Shown: piece by piece, positions 1 to 9,039 of the stretch
Layout: each line of letters opens with the position of its first letter
How positions within the stretch are numbered: position 1 is the first letter of the stretch
From: Acetomicrobium flavidum
GTDB lineage: Bacteria; Synergistota; Synergistia; Synergistales; Acetomicrobiaceae
DNA: 64,000 nucleotides
Assembly (NCBI RefSeq): GCF_900129645.1
Contig: NZ_FSQZ01000001.1
Coordinates: forward strand, 496,001 to 560,000
Reading direction: 5' to 3'
Made by a program: the position numbers and the translations under genes
Notes under the pieces: generated by a model
What the model was told of the DNA's origin: nothing
Database searches by the model: none
What the model saw: only the letters and a program-made list of their open reading frames with translations

Positions 1-476
1 TGTATCTTGTTTTTGACGGTCTGTTTGGATAACTCACCCTCAGTTACGTTCATCGAACTTTTGGCGTAAGATACCTGGCCTGCCGTCTCTACCAGCTTTA
101 CCGTTACTGTTTTGCTCAACCTTTGACGTTTATCCAACCTTAATGCTTCGTCCAGGGGGTATACATATTTTTTATGACTTTTGTCGAAGTAGTAGGTCCT
201 CTTGAAAGATATATCACCAAAGATGGTATATAAGCTCCTTCTGTCCTCACGCCTTTCTACGACCAATCCTCTTTGCTTTCGAGACGTTTTGTCCTTTAAT
301 ATGGCTTCGTCTACAAGCTCGAAGTAAGCCTTTACGATCTCCCGGATGAAGGCCTTCGTCATGCGAAAAAGCTCATCTTCTATTTCAGCCAGCGTCCTGA
401 CATTGGAACTGCAAAAAAACTTCAATATCTCGGAGATGAAGTTTGAGACAATTTGTAGTAAAATAACCTTGTTCAA
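1..476 (-). CDS. ISLre2-family transposase (UPF0236), 3' part beyond the window edge
   Basis: Transposase of an ISLre2-type insertion sequence, which moves the element by DNA cleavage and joining. I read it leftward from a TTG at 476, placed about eight bases after an AGGAGGG ribosome site near 485-491. The frame stays open to base 1, so only about 158 N-terminal residues are visible. They carry the family's N-terminal pattern: a leucine-rich helix, a stretch reading LAEIEDELFRM, the block VVERREDRRSLYTIFGDI, then FKRTYYFDKS and YPLDEALRLDKRQRLS. The catalytic region lies outside the window. The base composition resembles the neighbours. I cannot define the terminal inverted repeat, but the element end should lie somewhere in 490-600, before the DUF445 gene. 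Whether the copy is intact is unknown. Confidence 0.82.
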   Translation of the reverse strand, partial: MNKVILLQIVSNFISEILKFFCSSNVRTLAEIEDELFRMTKAFIREIVKAYFELVDEAILKDKTSRKQRGLVVERREDRRSLYTIFGDISFKRTYYFDKSHKKYVYPLDEALRLDKRQRLSKTVTVKLVETAGQVSYAKSSMNVTEGELSKQTVKNKI

Positions 477-609
477 GTTGGGACCCTCCTTTATGAGTTT
501 TTGGTCACACAAAGATTCTACCAAAAGGAGCGGTCCCATTATTTTTTACCTCTGAAAATCTCCTACAAATATTTTACGCTATCTTTTCGAAAACGAAAGC
601 CAAAGGCTT

Positions 610-1542
610 CTATATCACAAACCATATGCCCATGAACAAGCCTATGATAGCACCAACTATGCCACCCCACATCTCTATCCAGAAGAGGTACTTGTGGGCC
701 AGCTTTTCAAGGTAAGCCTCCACATCTCCTTCCTCCACTTCGCCTAAAGACCTCTTCGCAAGCTCACCCAAATCGATCCTTTCCAATATCCGGCGAACGA
801 TCCTCTCGAAGGTCTCCCTAAAGACCTTTATGGCATCCCCCTCCTCCCAGGAGATCTTGGAAAGCATCAATGCCACCTGTCTTTGAAGCTCCCTTAAACC
901 CTCCTCCCCCTGCAAGAAATGTATCCACCTGTCCTTCACCAGGGAAACTATCCATTTGGTCAGGTTTTCCACCTGAAACAGGCCCACCTTGGAGGCCAAA
1001 GACAGGACAAAATGCGACCGCTCGACGTCTATCAGCCTTTCTCTTACCATCTGCTCAAATCCCGGGCTGCTGAAAAAATCGGTGAGCGGCTTTTCCAGCA
1101 CCCTCAAAAGTGCCCTTAAGTTATCCCTCCTCAGGTAAAGCCGCATTATCTCGCGCTGCAATACCGGGCTTACGGACTGAAAGAAGGCCTCGTCGCTTAC
1201 GGCCTGCTTCAGGGCATCGGGGGTTAGCAGCCTGTTTCTGACCTCGTTTGCAAAGGTATCCAATATGCGATCCCTGTTTTTGGCTATGACGCCGCTTCCC
1301 GGTATGGGCACGCCTATTAGGGGTATGTATATGGGGCGAAAAAGCATCTTAACGGCCAATATGTTTGTAAATATGCCAACAGCCCCGGATACTCCAACAG
1401 CACTAAGCATTTCCCCCCAGGGACGTCCGGCTTTGGCGAATAAAAAACCGATGACCGAGATCACCACGAAGAACGCCGATGTCAAGTTCTTTATGAAATC
1501 CAATATCTTGGCTTCTCTTACGCTGTCATCCATCCGAGCCAT
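610..1542 (-). CDS. DUF445 family membrane protein
   Basis: Membrane protein of the DUF445 (YheB/YjiN-like) family; its biochemical role is not established. About 310 residues from the ATG at 1542, chosen because AGGGGG lies eight bases upstream; an upstream in-frame start at 1596 has no such site. The N-terminus has one hydrophobic helix, then the family signature GIFTNILAVKMLFRPIYIP, where a TNWLAIKMLFRP-type motif is typical, followed by an amphipathic region rich in charged helices. A second hydrophobic helix (MWGGIVGAIIGLFMGIWFVI) ends the protein. This N- and C-terminal anchoring with a soluble middle is usual for the family. It is divergently oriented from rpsT with about 105 bases between the starts. 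The product name is confident, the function is not. Confidence 0.85.
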   Translation of the reverse strand: MARMDDSVREAKILDFIKNLTSAFFVVISVIGFLFAKAGRPWGEMLSAVGVSGAVGIFTNILAVKMLFRPIYIPLIGVPIPGSGVIAKNRDRILDTFANEVRNRLLTPDALKQAVSDEAFFQSVSPVLQREIMRLYLRRDNLRALLRVLEKPLTDFFSSPGFEQMVRERLIDVERSHFVLSLASKVGLFQVENLTKWIVSLVKDRWIHFLQGEEGLRELQRQVALMLSKISWEEGDAIKVFRETFERIVRRILERIDLGELAKRSLGEVEEGDVEAYLEKLAHKYLFWIEMWGGIVGAIIGLFMGIWFVI

Positions 1543-1574
1543 ATTCCAGCCCCCTAACCTTATAAATCCGGATG

Positions 1575-1604
1575 TTGCCTCAAAGCACAAAACCATGATA
1601 GAAT
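1575..1604 (+). promoter_or_regulatory. Candidate sigma-70 promoter for rpsT
   Basis: TTGCCT at 1575-1580 and TAGAAT at 1599-1604 are separated by 18 bases and lie 43 bases upstream of the rpsT start. The match to consensus is moderate. It sits in the 5' end region of the divergent DUF445 gene. Assignment is by position and sequence only. Confidence 0.4.
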
Positions 1605-1647
1605 GAGCAACGCGCGAATACTAGCGACAGGAGGTGAATCGCGAAAG

Positions 1648-1950
1648 ATGCCCAATACGAAATCGGCAATCAAAAGGATACATGTCACCGAGAGAAACAG
1701 GATCTACAACCGCGCCTGGAAGACGAGGACAAAGACCATCGTCAAGAAGGTGGCCACAGCCGTAGAGCAGAATAACCTCGACATGGCGGTTCAACTTTTC
1801 AATGAGGCCCAATCCGTCATCGATAAAGCCGTAACCAAAGGCGTCATGCACAGGAACACCGCCGCACGCCGCAAAGCCATGCTCGCAAGATTGATCGCCG
1901 GCCTCAGGAAGTCGTCCGAGGCAGAGCCCACTTCTCAAGGAAGCAACTGA
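1648..1950 (+). CDS. rpsT: 30S ribosomal protein S20
   Basis: Small-subunit ribosomal protein S20, a three-helix protein that binds 16S rRNA near the base of the subunit. The start is the ATG at 1648, following a strong GGAGGTGA ribosome site at 1630-1637; the upstream in-frame ATG at 1603 has none. The 100-residue product begins MPNTKSAIKRI and contains ERNRIYNRAWKTRTKT and the C-terminal VTKGVMHRNTAARRKAML block, all typical of S20. A short serine/glutamate-rich tail (EAEPTSQGSN) extends beyond the usual end. Its last 16 bases overlap the 3' end of the convergent holA gene. It appears to be a single-gene transcript. Very sure. Confidence 0.97.
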   Translation: MPNTKSAIKRIHVTERNRIYNRAWKTRTKTIVKKVATAVEQNNLDMAVQLFNEAQSVIDKAVTKGVMHRNTAARRKAMLARLIAGLRKSSEAEPTSQGSN

Positions 1951-2867
1951 TCGGAAAAAGGAGGTTGGGTCCGGATCATCTCTAACAGCACCATCTCCAG
2001 GCCCAACCAGCCCTTCCCCAGCCCCATCTTTTCGGCAGCCGAAGACAACCCGAGCGCCGCCACAGATCTCCAAAGCACATCCTTGCCGTAATGTTTCGTT
2101 GCCTCGCGTGCCATCTTGCCCTGGTAGAACTTTGCATTCAACGCATCAAGACATTGATCACCAAAGGAAGAAACAAGAGCTGCAAGCCTTAGCCTGTTAT
2201 AAAGGGCGGAGATCACCGCAAGAAGCTCCATACGGTCCTCCAGTTGCCTTAAGGCGAGCATGACGGTTATCGCATCTTTTGTGCATACCCCATCAAGCAG
2301 GCGATACATTGCCCGGGCCCCTTCGTCCTTCGACAACTCCCTGACCAAATCGGCGGTAACAATCGCATTGCCGGAAAGAGAGAACTTTTCAATCTCTCCT
2401 TCCAATTCCTCGAAATCCCCCACCCATTCTTCAAGGAGCAGAGCTGCTTCCCTGGTCATCTTCAAGCCCTTGTTTGCAGCAAGCTCTTCGATGGCCCTGA
2501 TGCGGTCCCTTTGACCTCGAGGAACGTCTTTGCCCTGAACTATATCCATCTTGCCCATGAGCTTTTTGGGAAAGGCGCTGCATTTGCCGCCGTAAACCAG
2601 CACGATCACGTTTGAAGCTTCCTTGCCCTCAATCCACTCTTCAAACTTTTCGGGAAAGGGCCCCAGTTCGTCAGCATCGTCGACGACGTAAAACAAACGT
2701 CCCCCAAAAAGACCACGGGTAGTGGCAGCGGCAAAAAGCTCCTCCCAGCCCACTGAGCCGTCGAGCCTGCCTGCCTGCTCGTAACCAAGGGACCGAAGCT
2801 CACCTAAGACATGGGCAATCACGCTCCGCCCTGACGAGGCAAGCTGTACCGCCACCAGGTGTGGCAC
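1935..2867 (-). CDS. holA: DNA polymerase III subunit delta
   Basis: Delta subunit of the clamp-loader complex, which opens the beta sliding clamp and loads it on primed DNA. The 310-residue protein starts with GTG at 2867, whose first base is the last base of the leuS stop codon (TAGTG), implying translational coupling. The N-terminal domain has the AAA+-like delta pattern, with FYVVDDADEL, a strand ending VIVLVYGGKCSAFPKKL, and the helical linker region EELAANKGLKMTREAALLLEEWVG typical of HolA. The C-terminal collar domain follows (LALRQLEDRMELLAVISALYNRLRL). There is no Walker A motif, as expected for delta. It is the last gene of the leuS-holA pair and overlaps rpsT tail to tail. Confidence 0.92.
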   Translation of the reverse strand: MPHLVAVQLASSGRSVIAHVLGELRSLGYEQAGRLDGSVGWEELFAAATTRGLFGGRLFYVVDDADELGPFPEKFEEWIEGKEASNVIVLVYGGKCSAFPKKLMGKMDIVQGKDVPRGQRDRIRAIEELAANKGLKMTREAALLLEEWVGDFEELEGEIEKFSLSGNAIVTADLVRELSKDEGARAMYRLLDGVCTKDAITVMLALRQLEDRMELLAVISALYNRLRLAALVSSFGDQCLDALNAKFYQGKMAREATKHYGKDVLWRSVAALGLSSAAEKMGLGKGWLGLEMVLLEMIRTQPPFSDQLLP

Positions 2868-5338
2868 TACCCCTTCACCACCAGGTTGACCAACTTGTCG
2901 GGAACCACTATTGTCTTTATCAGCCTTTGTCCTTCCAGCCTTCTTTGAACCCTGGGATCGTCAAGCACTCTTCTTTCTATCTCCTCCCGCGACAACCCTG
3001 CTGGGACGGTAAGCCTTTCGCGAACCTTTCCGTTTATCTGAACGACTAAGGTAATTTCGTCCTCGACCAAAGCTGTCGGATCGACATTAGGCCAAGGCTG
3101 CCTTACGACCATCTCCTTATGCCCGAGCCTTTCCCACAGCTCCTCGCATATGTGGGGCACAAAGGGAGAAAGACACACAATAAGCGTCTCGGCGGCCTCC
3201 CGCAACAAGGCCCAATCCGCCCCGTCCTTGGGCTCATAGGAATACATGTCGTTAAAAAGCTCCATGAACCTTGCGACTGCCGTATTAAACTGCCTTTCAA
3301 CCTCTATATCTCTGGTAACCAGCTCTATCGTCCTGTGTATCCTTCGCTTGAGGTCTCGCTTGCGTGGCTCGCTTAAAGCATCCATGGCCACATGCTCAAG
3401 GGCGGCCTTATTCAATTGTTCCATGTTTTCTTCCATGTATCGCCAAAGCCTGGACAAAAACCTGTACACGCCCTCAACGCCCTGGTCCGACCACTCCAGG
3501 TCCTTGTCGGGAGGCGAGGCAAAAAGTATGAAAAGCCTTGCCGTATCGGCTCCATAGCGCTTGATGATATCATCTGGGTCTACCACGTTTCCCTTGGACT
3601 TGGACATCTTCGCTCCGTCCTTGATCACCATGCCCTGGGTAAGAAGATTTTGAAAGGGCTCCCTGAAGCGGATCAAGCCCATATCGGCCAGGACCTTGGT
3701 GAAGAAGCGCGAATATATGAGGTGAAGGCAGGCATGCTCTATGCCTCCGATGTACTGATCGACAGGCGTCCAATAATGCACCTCGTCGTCGAAGGGCTTA
3801 TCGTCGCACCACGGAGAACAGAAGCGCAGGAAGTACCACGACGAACATACGAAGGTATCAAGCGTGTCCGTCTCCCTCTTGGCAGGCCCGCCGCAGTTGG
3901 GGCAAGTGGTGTTGACCCACTCCTCAAGCTCAGGCAGAGGGCTGTGACCATCCTTGGGCATCTGAACGTTTGTCGGAAGAAGGACGGGCAAGTCCTTTTC
4001 AGGCACGGGGACCACTCCACAGCGATCGCAGTAAACGACCGGGATGGGCGTTCCCCAGTACCGCTGACGGGAAATAAGCCAATCGCGAAGCCTGTACTGC
4101 ACCTCCCTTTTGCCGAACCCCTCATTTTCGGCCCATTCGGCCATGGCCTTCAAGGCCTCGCCTGTGGGCAAGCCGTCGAACTGCCCGGAATTGCACGCAA
4201 TTCCCTCTTCTTCAAAGGCGTGCGCCAGCTCGGCCAACTCGCTGCCTTCCGGCCTTACGACGGGTATTATGGGAATGCCGTATTTCTGTGCAAACTCAAA
4301 GTCCCTCTGGTCATGGGCAGGAACGCCCATGACGGCGCCGGTCCCGTACTCCATGAGGACGTAGTTGGCTATCCATATGGGAACTGCCTTGCCGTTGGCA
4401 GGGTTTACCGCATAAAATCCCGTAAAGATGCCTTCCTTTTCGGTCTCGGCTATGCGGATGGTAGCATTGGCCTTAATGATCTTTTCGGCGAAGGACCTTA
4501 TCCTTTGCCCATCGGAGCTTGAGTCGATGATCTTTGAGACCAAGGGATGCTCCGGAGAAAGGGCTATGTAGGTAACGCCGAAGATGGTGTCTATCCTCGT
4601 CGTAAAGGTCTCCAAAGTCTCTCCTAAGCTTGGAACGTCGAACTTTAACCGTACGCCTTCGGAACGGCCTATCCAGTTTCTCTGCATTATCTTGACCTTC
4701 TCCGGCCACCCGGGAAGGTCGTCTAAGCTGTCAAGCAGCTCTTGGGCGTACTTCGTTATCGTGAAAAACCATTGTTTTAGCTTTTTCTTGGTTACCTCGC
4801 TGCCGCACCTCCAGCAGTGACCACCCTCGATGACCTGCTCATTGGCAAGCACCGTCTTGCAGCCCGGACACCAGTTGATGGGAGCTTCCGCCCTGTAGGC
4901 GAGGCCTCTCTCGAAAAACTTGAGGAAAAACCACTGGTTCCAGCGATAATAGCTGGGATGGCAAGTGGCTATGCGCCTTCTCCAGTCATAGCTGCACCCC
5001 ATGCTTTTAAGCTGCTCCGTCATCTTCTCGATATTCTTCCATGTCCATTCGTAGGGATGAACACCGTATTTTATGGCAGCATTTTCGGCAGGAAGGCCGA
5101 AGGCGTCAAATCCCATGGGGTGAAGCACGTTATATCCGCGCATCGACAAAAACCTTGCCATCAGATCTCCTATGGAGTAGTTTCTCAAGTGGCCCATGTG
5201 CAGCGTGCCGCTGGGATAGGGAAACATCTCCAGACAGTAAAATTTCTGTTTTCCTTCATCGGGGCTTACGTTAAAGGTCCCCTCTTTTTCCCATCTCTCT
5301 TGCCATTTTGCCTCGATGGCAGCAAAATCGTAGGGCAT
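2867..5338 (-). CDS. leuS: Leucyl-tRNA synthetase
   Basis: Class I aminoacyl-tRNA synthetase that charges tRNA-Leu with leucine in the cytoplasm. The 823-residue length is normal for the bacterial enzyme. The ATG at 5338 follows GAGGAGGT by about seven bases. Visible are the HIGH-type motif (HMGHLRNYSIGD, about residues 47-58), a zinc-ribbon-like insertion (NWCPGCKTVLANEQV with later CWRCG), the CP1 editing domain with TTRIDTIFGVTY, the catalytic-domain CxxC pair (CDRCG), and the KMSKSKGN loop near residue 580. The C-terminal anticodon-binding helical domain and the small end domain (VVQINGKVRERL) are complete. It is followed by holA with a one-base overlap and preceded by the slipin gene 76 bases upstream. 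Confidence 0.98.
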   Translation of the reverse strand: MPYDFAAIEAKWQERWEKEGTFNVSPDEGKQKFYCLEMFPYPSGTLHMGHLRNYSIGDLMARFLSMRGYNVLHPMGFDAFGLPAENAAIKYGVHPYEWTWKNIEKMTEQLKSMGCSYDWRRRIATCHPSYYRWNQWFFLKFFERGLAYRAEAPINWCPGCKTVLANEQVIEGGHCWRCGSEVTKKKLKQWFFTITKYAQELLDSLDDLPGWPEKVKIMQRNWIGRSEGVRLKFDVPSLGETLETFTTRIDTIFGVTYIALSPEHPLVSKIIDSSSDGQRIRSFAEKIIKANATIRIAETEKEGIFTGFYAVNPANGKAVPIWIANYVLMEYGTGAVMGVPAHDQRDFEFAQKYGIPIIPVVRPEGSELAELAHAFEEEGIACNSGQFDGLPTGEALKAMAEWAENEGFGKREVQYRLRDWLISRQRYWGTPIPVVYCDRCGVVPVPEKDLPVLLPTNVQMPKDGHSPLPELEEWVNTTCPNCGGPAKRETDTLDTFVCSSWYFLRFCSPWCDDKPFDDEVHYWTPVDQYIGGIEHACLHLIYSRFFTKVLADMGLIRFREPFQNLLTQGMVIKDGAKMSKSKGNVVDPDDIIKRYGADTARLFILFASPPDKDLEWSDQGVEGVYRFLSRLWRYMEENMEQLNKAALEHVAMDALSEPRKRDLKRRIHRTIELVTRDIEVERQFNTAVARFMELFNDMYSYEPKDGADWALLREAAETLIVCLSPFVPHICEELWERLGHKEMVVRQPWPNVDPTALVEDEITLVVQINGKVRERLTVPAGLSREEIERRVLDDPRVQRRLEGQRLIKTIVVPDKLVNLVVKG

Positions 5339-5414
5339 TCATCCGACCTCCTCTAGCGTGAAACTTGAGCCCAATTATACATCAAGTCCCAAAGTCCAAG
5401 GAAATAGGCCCGCT

Positions 5415-6215
5415 TTATTGATCGCCATTTCCCGAATTGCCCTTGCCGGCAGCGGGTAAAAAGGCCTTCAGCAGCTCCACCGGGAAGGGAACTATTATAG
5501 TCGCGTTCTTTTCGCTGGACATCTCCTTCAATGTCTGAAGGTAACGCAGCTGCAGCGTGACGGGAGAGACCTCCATGAGCTTTGCCGCTGCCGATAGCCT
5601 CTCTGCGGCCTGGTATTCGCCCTCGGCGTTAATGATCTTGGCCCTACGTTCACGTTCCGCCTCGGCCTGCCTGGCCAGGGCACGCTTCATGTTCTCGGGC
5701 AGCTCGAGTTCCTTGACTTCGACGGCCGAGACCTTGATTCCCCAGGGATCGGTTCGTTCGTCTATTATCTTTTGAAGCTCTACGTTGATCCTCTCCCGCT
5801 CGGACAGCACCTCGTCCAGCTCGCAACGGCCGACGACCGACCTTAAAGTCGTCTGAGAAAGCAGGCTCGTGGCCATTATGTGGTTTTCCACTGCCACGAC
5901 GGACTTAATGGGATCTATGACCCTGAAGTAAACGACTGCATTCACCTTTATCGGGACGTTGTCCTTGGTCAATACCTCCTGCACGGGCACGTCCATGGTC
6001 AAAACCCGCAGGTCAACTTTGATCAGCCTATCGATTATGGGTATGATAACCACGATGCCCGGACCCTTGGGCTCCGTAACCCTTCCGAGCCTAAAGACAA
6101 CCCCGCGCTGATATTCCGGTATTACCTTGATCGCCGAAGTCAGTATCAATACGATTATGATTATTGCGCCCAAATAGCCTCCCAAGCCTAATACCCCCTC
6201 CAATGCCTCGAACAT
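5415..6215 (-). CDS. Slipin / stomatin-like SPFH-domain membrane protein
   Basis: SPFH (band 7) protein of the slipin group, which forms oligomeric scaffolds in the membrane and is a known partner or substrate of NfeD-type proteases. The 266 residues begin with one hydrophobic helix (about residues 13-33, YLGAIIIIVLILTSAI) followed by the slipin pattern IPEYQRGVVFRLGRVTEPKGPG and VDLRVLTMDVPVQEVLTKDNVP. The SPFH core and the alanine/glutamate-rich coiled region RQAEAERERRAKIINAEGEYQAAERL follow, then YLQTLKEMSSEKNATIIVPFP. The start is one base after the nfeD stop, so the two genes form one operon. This is the classic nfeD-slipin arrangement. Confidence 0.93.
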   Translation of the reverse strand: MFEALEGVLGLGGYLGAIIIIVLILTSAIKVIPEYQRGVVFRLGRVTEPKGPGIVVIIPIIDRLIKVDLRVLTMDVPVQEVLTKDNVPIKVNAVVYFRVIDPIKSVVAVENHIMATSLLSQTTLRSVVGRCELDEVLSERERINVELQKIIDERTDPWGIKVSAVEVKELELPENMKRALARQAEAERERRAKIINAEGEYQAAERLSAAAKLMEVSPVTLQLRYLQTLKEMSSEKNATIIVPFPVELLKAFLPAAGKGNSGNGDQ

Positions 6216-6216
6216 A

Positions 6217-7521
6217 TTAATTCCCCCTCTTGTCGTCTCTTTTTACTACAAGGACGAAGCCGTCCACCGACTCAACCACCACCGGTTCGTCTCTGCCTAT
6301 GAAGCTGCCGTCAAGGGACCTTGCCTTCCAGTATTCCCCATGACAAAAGACCGTTCCCTCGGGGTTTAAGTCCTGGACAACCTTGCCTGACATGCCGACC
6401 ATCTCCTCGCGTCCCGAGGTGACTTTGCGCTTCATGGCCCTCAAAACGGCCCAGGCGGCCACGACAAAGAAGGCGGACAACGCCACTATGGCACCTATCA
6501 AAAAAGTGAACGAAAACCTCAAGAGCTCACCCCCAGGTGCTCTGTATATTATGAGGCTGCCAACGACGAGGGCCGCGGCCCCGAAGGCCGTGAGTATCCC
6601 TATGCCCCCTACCAGGAGATCGACGATCATGACGACTATGCCCGCGACCAGGAGAATCACACCGGCCCAATTAAAGGGCAACATCCTCAAACCGTAAGCC
6701 CCAAGCAGTACCATGATCGCCCCGGCCGTGCCCATGACAAAGCCTCCCGGCGAAAGCACCTCGAAGATTATCGCATATATGCCCAGGACCAAAAGCAGGT
6801 AAGCTATGTCGGGGCGCGAGACGAACTCAAGTATTTTAAGGCGCGTTGGCATCTCCTCGTAAACTACCCTGCAGCCCGATAAATTCAATGTCACTTCACC
6901 GCCATCCAGCTTCACGGCGCGTCCGTCTAAGGCAGCAAGGAGGCTCTTTTCGTCGGCCGCCATGAAGTCGATGACCTGTTCCTTTAGCGCCTCCTCGGCC
7001 GTCAACGAAAGGCTTTCGGTGACCATCTTTTCTGCGACCTTGGCATTTCTCTTCCTGATGGAGGAAAGCGAGCGCATCTGTGCCGCCAAATCGCTTGCGA
7101 CCTTTTTCTGCATGATCTCATCTCCGCCTTCGCCCGAGGCAAGCACGGGATGCGCTGCTCCTATGCGTGTGCCCGGAGCCATGGCTGCCACATGGGCAGA
7201 TACGACGAGAAAGGCCCCCGCCGAAGCAGCCCTGGCACCGCTAGGGGAAACCCACATGACAACGGGAACCTTGGATTCGATTATCTGCCTCGTAATCTCC
7301 GTCATCGACGTCACAAGTCCGCCTGGGGTATCGAGCCTAAAGACCACCACGCTTGCCTCGCCGGGGGCTCGTTTCAAGATGTCAGTGACGTAATTTTCCA
7401 TGACGGTCCCCACCGTACCGTCAAGGGGCACGACAAGCACGACGGGGTTATCTTGAGCAGCCGCGGCAGGCAAAGCAAAGATTGCCAACAGCATAACGGA
7501 CAAGCACATGAGGCGCTTCAT
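6217..7521 (-). CDS. nfeD: NfeD-family ClpP-class membrane serine protease
   Basis: Long-form NfeD protein, a membrane serine protease thought to cut the C-terminus of its partner stomatin/slipin, encoded just downstream. The 434-residue product has a signal peptide (about residues 1-22), then a ClpP/SppA-like protease domain containing VFRLDTPGGL and VMWVSPSGARAASAGAFLVVSAHVAAM; the serine in RAASAGAF is the expected nucleophile and the KRNAKVAEKMV segment could supply the lysine. Four to five hydrophobic helices follow (about residues 235-365), then the soluble NfeD OB-fold tail (GMSGKVVQDLNPEGTVFCHG). The ATG overlaps the radA stop (ATGA). Neighbours radA and slipin are probably cotranscribed. 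Confidence 0.92.
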   Translation of the reverse strand: MKRLMCLSVMLLAIFALPAAAAQDNPVVLVVPLDGTVGTVMENYVTDILKRAPGEASVVVFRLDTPGGLVTSMTEITRQIIESKVPVVMWVSPSGARAASAGAFLVVSAHVAAMAPGTRIGAAHPVLASGEGGDEIMQKKVASDLAAQMRSLSSIRKRNAKVAEKMVTESLSLTAEEALKEQVIDFMAADEKSLLAALDGRAVKLDGGEVTLNLSGCRVVYEEMPTRLKILEFVSRPDIAYLLLVLGIYAIIFEVLSPGGFVMGTAGAIMVLLGAYGLRMLPFNWAGVILLVAGIVVMIVDLLVGGIGILTAFGAAALVVGSLIIYRAPGGELLRFSFTFLIGAIVALSAFFVVAAWAVLRAMKRKVTSGREEMVGMSGKVVQDLNPEGTVFCHGEYWKARSLDGSFIGRDEPVVVESVDGFVLVVKRDDKRGN

Positions 7522-8855
7522 GAGAGCATCATCCTTACCGCCTCTTTCAGGCTTTCTACGCCTATTTGTTTTATATTACAGCTCTTTTCTCCCTTTTCAT
7601 ACCGGCTCATGACGATCTTTTTAAAGCCCATCCTCTCGGCTTCCCTGATCCTTAAGGCAGCTCGCGCCACGGGCCTAACTTCTCCCGACAACCCCACCTC
7701 TCCTAAAAAGCACACATCGCGGGGTATGGGCTTGTCAGTTATCGTCGAGGCAATGGCCATGCAGATCGCAAGGTCCACCCCAGGGTCCTTTGTGCTTATT
7801 CCCCCTACGATGTTCACGTAGACGTCGAAATTCCTGGCGCTCAAATTAGCCCTCCTCTCCAAGACCGCCAGAAGAAGGTGAAGCTTGTTTAAGTCCACCC
7901 CGCGTGCCGTACGCTTTGGGTACATGAAGGGAGTTGCGCACGCCAATGCCTGAAACTCGCTCACAAGAGGTCTGGTGCCCTCAAGCATCACTCCCATGGC
8001 CACGCCGGGCTCGGACAAGGCCATCTCGTTCCAAAAGACCTTGCTCGGATCAAATACGGCTGCCAGCCCTCGTTCGGTCATCTCAAATATCCCTATCTCG
8101 TCACAGCCGGCGAACCTGTTCTTCTCGGACCGCAGCACCCTGAAGCGCGACGTTTTGTCGCCCCCAAAAAAGAGCACCACGTCTACCATATGCTCCAATA
8201 ACTTTGGCCCTGCTATCTGGCCGCTTTTCGTTATATGGCTCACAAGTACCGTCGGCAACCCTAGGGCCTTGGCAAGCTCTATGCACTTTTGGGCTACGAC
8301 CCTGACCTGCAAGGGGCTTCCGGGCCAACCGCCTTCGTCCCTGTCCCTCATGGTCTGCACGCTGTCTAAAAACAAAAATTCCACGTCTCCGGCAGCCTGC
8401 AGCGCTTCGTCTATGTCGTCAGTGCAGAGCAAAAATAAATTTCCGTCCCTGGCGTTGAGCCTTTTTGCCCTCATCGCCACCTGGGATGGAGACTCCTCGC
8501 CCGAGACGTAAAGCACCTTTTTGCCGCCCTCGGCCATAGAGATAGCGCTTTGAAGAAGCAGCGTGGATTTGCCAACGCCCGGCTCTCCGCCGAGCAGCAC
8601 CACGCCTCCTTCCACCCATCCTCCGCCAAGCACCCTGTCCAGCTCGTCTATCCCCGTGGGGAAACGCCTGATCTCACCGACTTCGCTTAACGTTATTTTC
8701 TTGGCGTAGGATTCCCTGGGACGCCCAGGCAGGTCCTCTTCCTTTTCCTCAAAGAGCGTCCCCCACCCTCCACAGGTCTGACACCTTCCGCTCCAGGTCA
8801 GGCTTATGGCACCGCACTCGGCACACCTGTATCTTTTTATCTTAGCCTTTGACAT
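7518..8855 (-). CDS. radA: DNA repair protein RadA/Sms
   Basis: RecA-like ATPase that helps process recombination intermediates and branch migration. The ATG at 8855 is preferred, with GGACGGG nine bases upstream; the TTG at 8879 lacks a site. The 445-residue protein has the N-terminal C4 zinc finger (CAECG and CQTCGG), Walker A GEPGVGKSTLLLQ, Walker B VEFLFLDSVQTM, the RadA-specific KNRFG-type motif here read as SEKNRFAGCDEIG, and a C-terminal Lon protease-like domain (DVYVNIVGGISTKDPGVDLA, FLGEVGLSGEVRPV). In the KNRFG motif the glycine is replaced by alanine, an unusual change in an otherwise complete protein. It is first in the radA-nfeD-slipin operon. Confidence 0.96.
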   Translation of the reverse strand: MSKAKIKRYRCAECGAISLTWSGRCQTCGGWGTLFEEKEEDLPGRPRESYAKKITLSEVGEIRRFPTGIDELDRVLGGGWVEGGVVLLGGEPGVGKSTLLLQSAISMAEGGKKVLYVSGEESPSQVAMRAKRLNARDGNLFLLCTDDIDEALQAAGDVEFLFLDSVQTMRDRDEGGWPGSPLQVRVVAQKCIELAKALGLPTVLVSHITKSGQIAGPKLLEHMVDVVLFFGGDKTSRFRVLRSEKNRFAGCDEIGIFEMTERGLAAVFDPSKVFWNEMALSEPGVAMGVMLEGTRPLVSEFQALACATPFMYPKRTARGVDLNKLHLLLAVLERRANLSARNFDVYVNIVGGISTKDPGVDLAICMAIASTITDKPIPRDVCFLGEVGLSGEVRPVARAALRIREAERMGFKKIVMSRYEKGEKSCNIKQIGVESLKEAVRMMLS

Positions 8856-8926
8856 GAATTTTCCCGTCCTTTCCGGCAATTTAAATCATAGCAAAAGCCA
8901 TCGTCAAAGTCGATTTCCCGGAAGCC

Positions 8927-8955
8927 TTTACAGAAGGGCGAGGCCATGATATCAT
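8927..8955 (+). promoter_or_regulatory. Candidate promoter of the histidine operon
   Basis: TTTACA (8927-8932) and TATCAT (8950-8955) are separated by 17 bases; each matches five of six consensus positions. It lies about 80 bases upstream of hisZ and points rightward. A second, weaker pair (TTGAAT and AATAAT, also 17 apart) lies near 8978-9006. No attenuator hairpin with a histidine-rich leader peptide is visible in the 166 bases before hisZ. Confidence 0.5.
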
Positions 8956-9039
8956 AGCCGACAGGCAACTTCTCTTTTGAATATCATATTAGCATGATAA
9001 ATAATAGTCAGGAAATTTCACATGAGGGCAGGGATCACG

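Noticed and set aside
3392-4522. A long plus-strand reading frame of 376 codons
   Set aside because: It lies entirely inside leuS on the other strand, which carries conserved synthetase motifs throughout. It has no ribosome site or recognisable domain.
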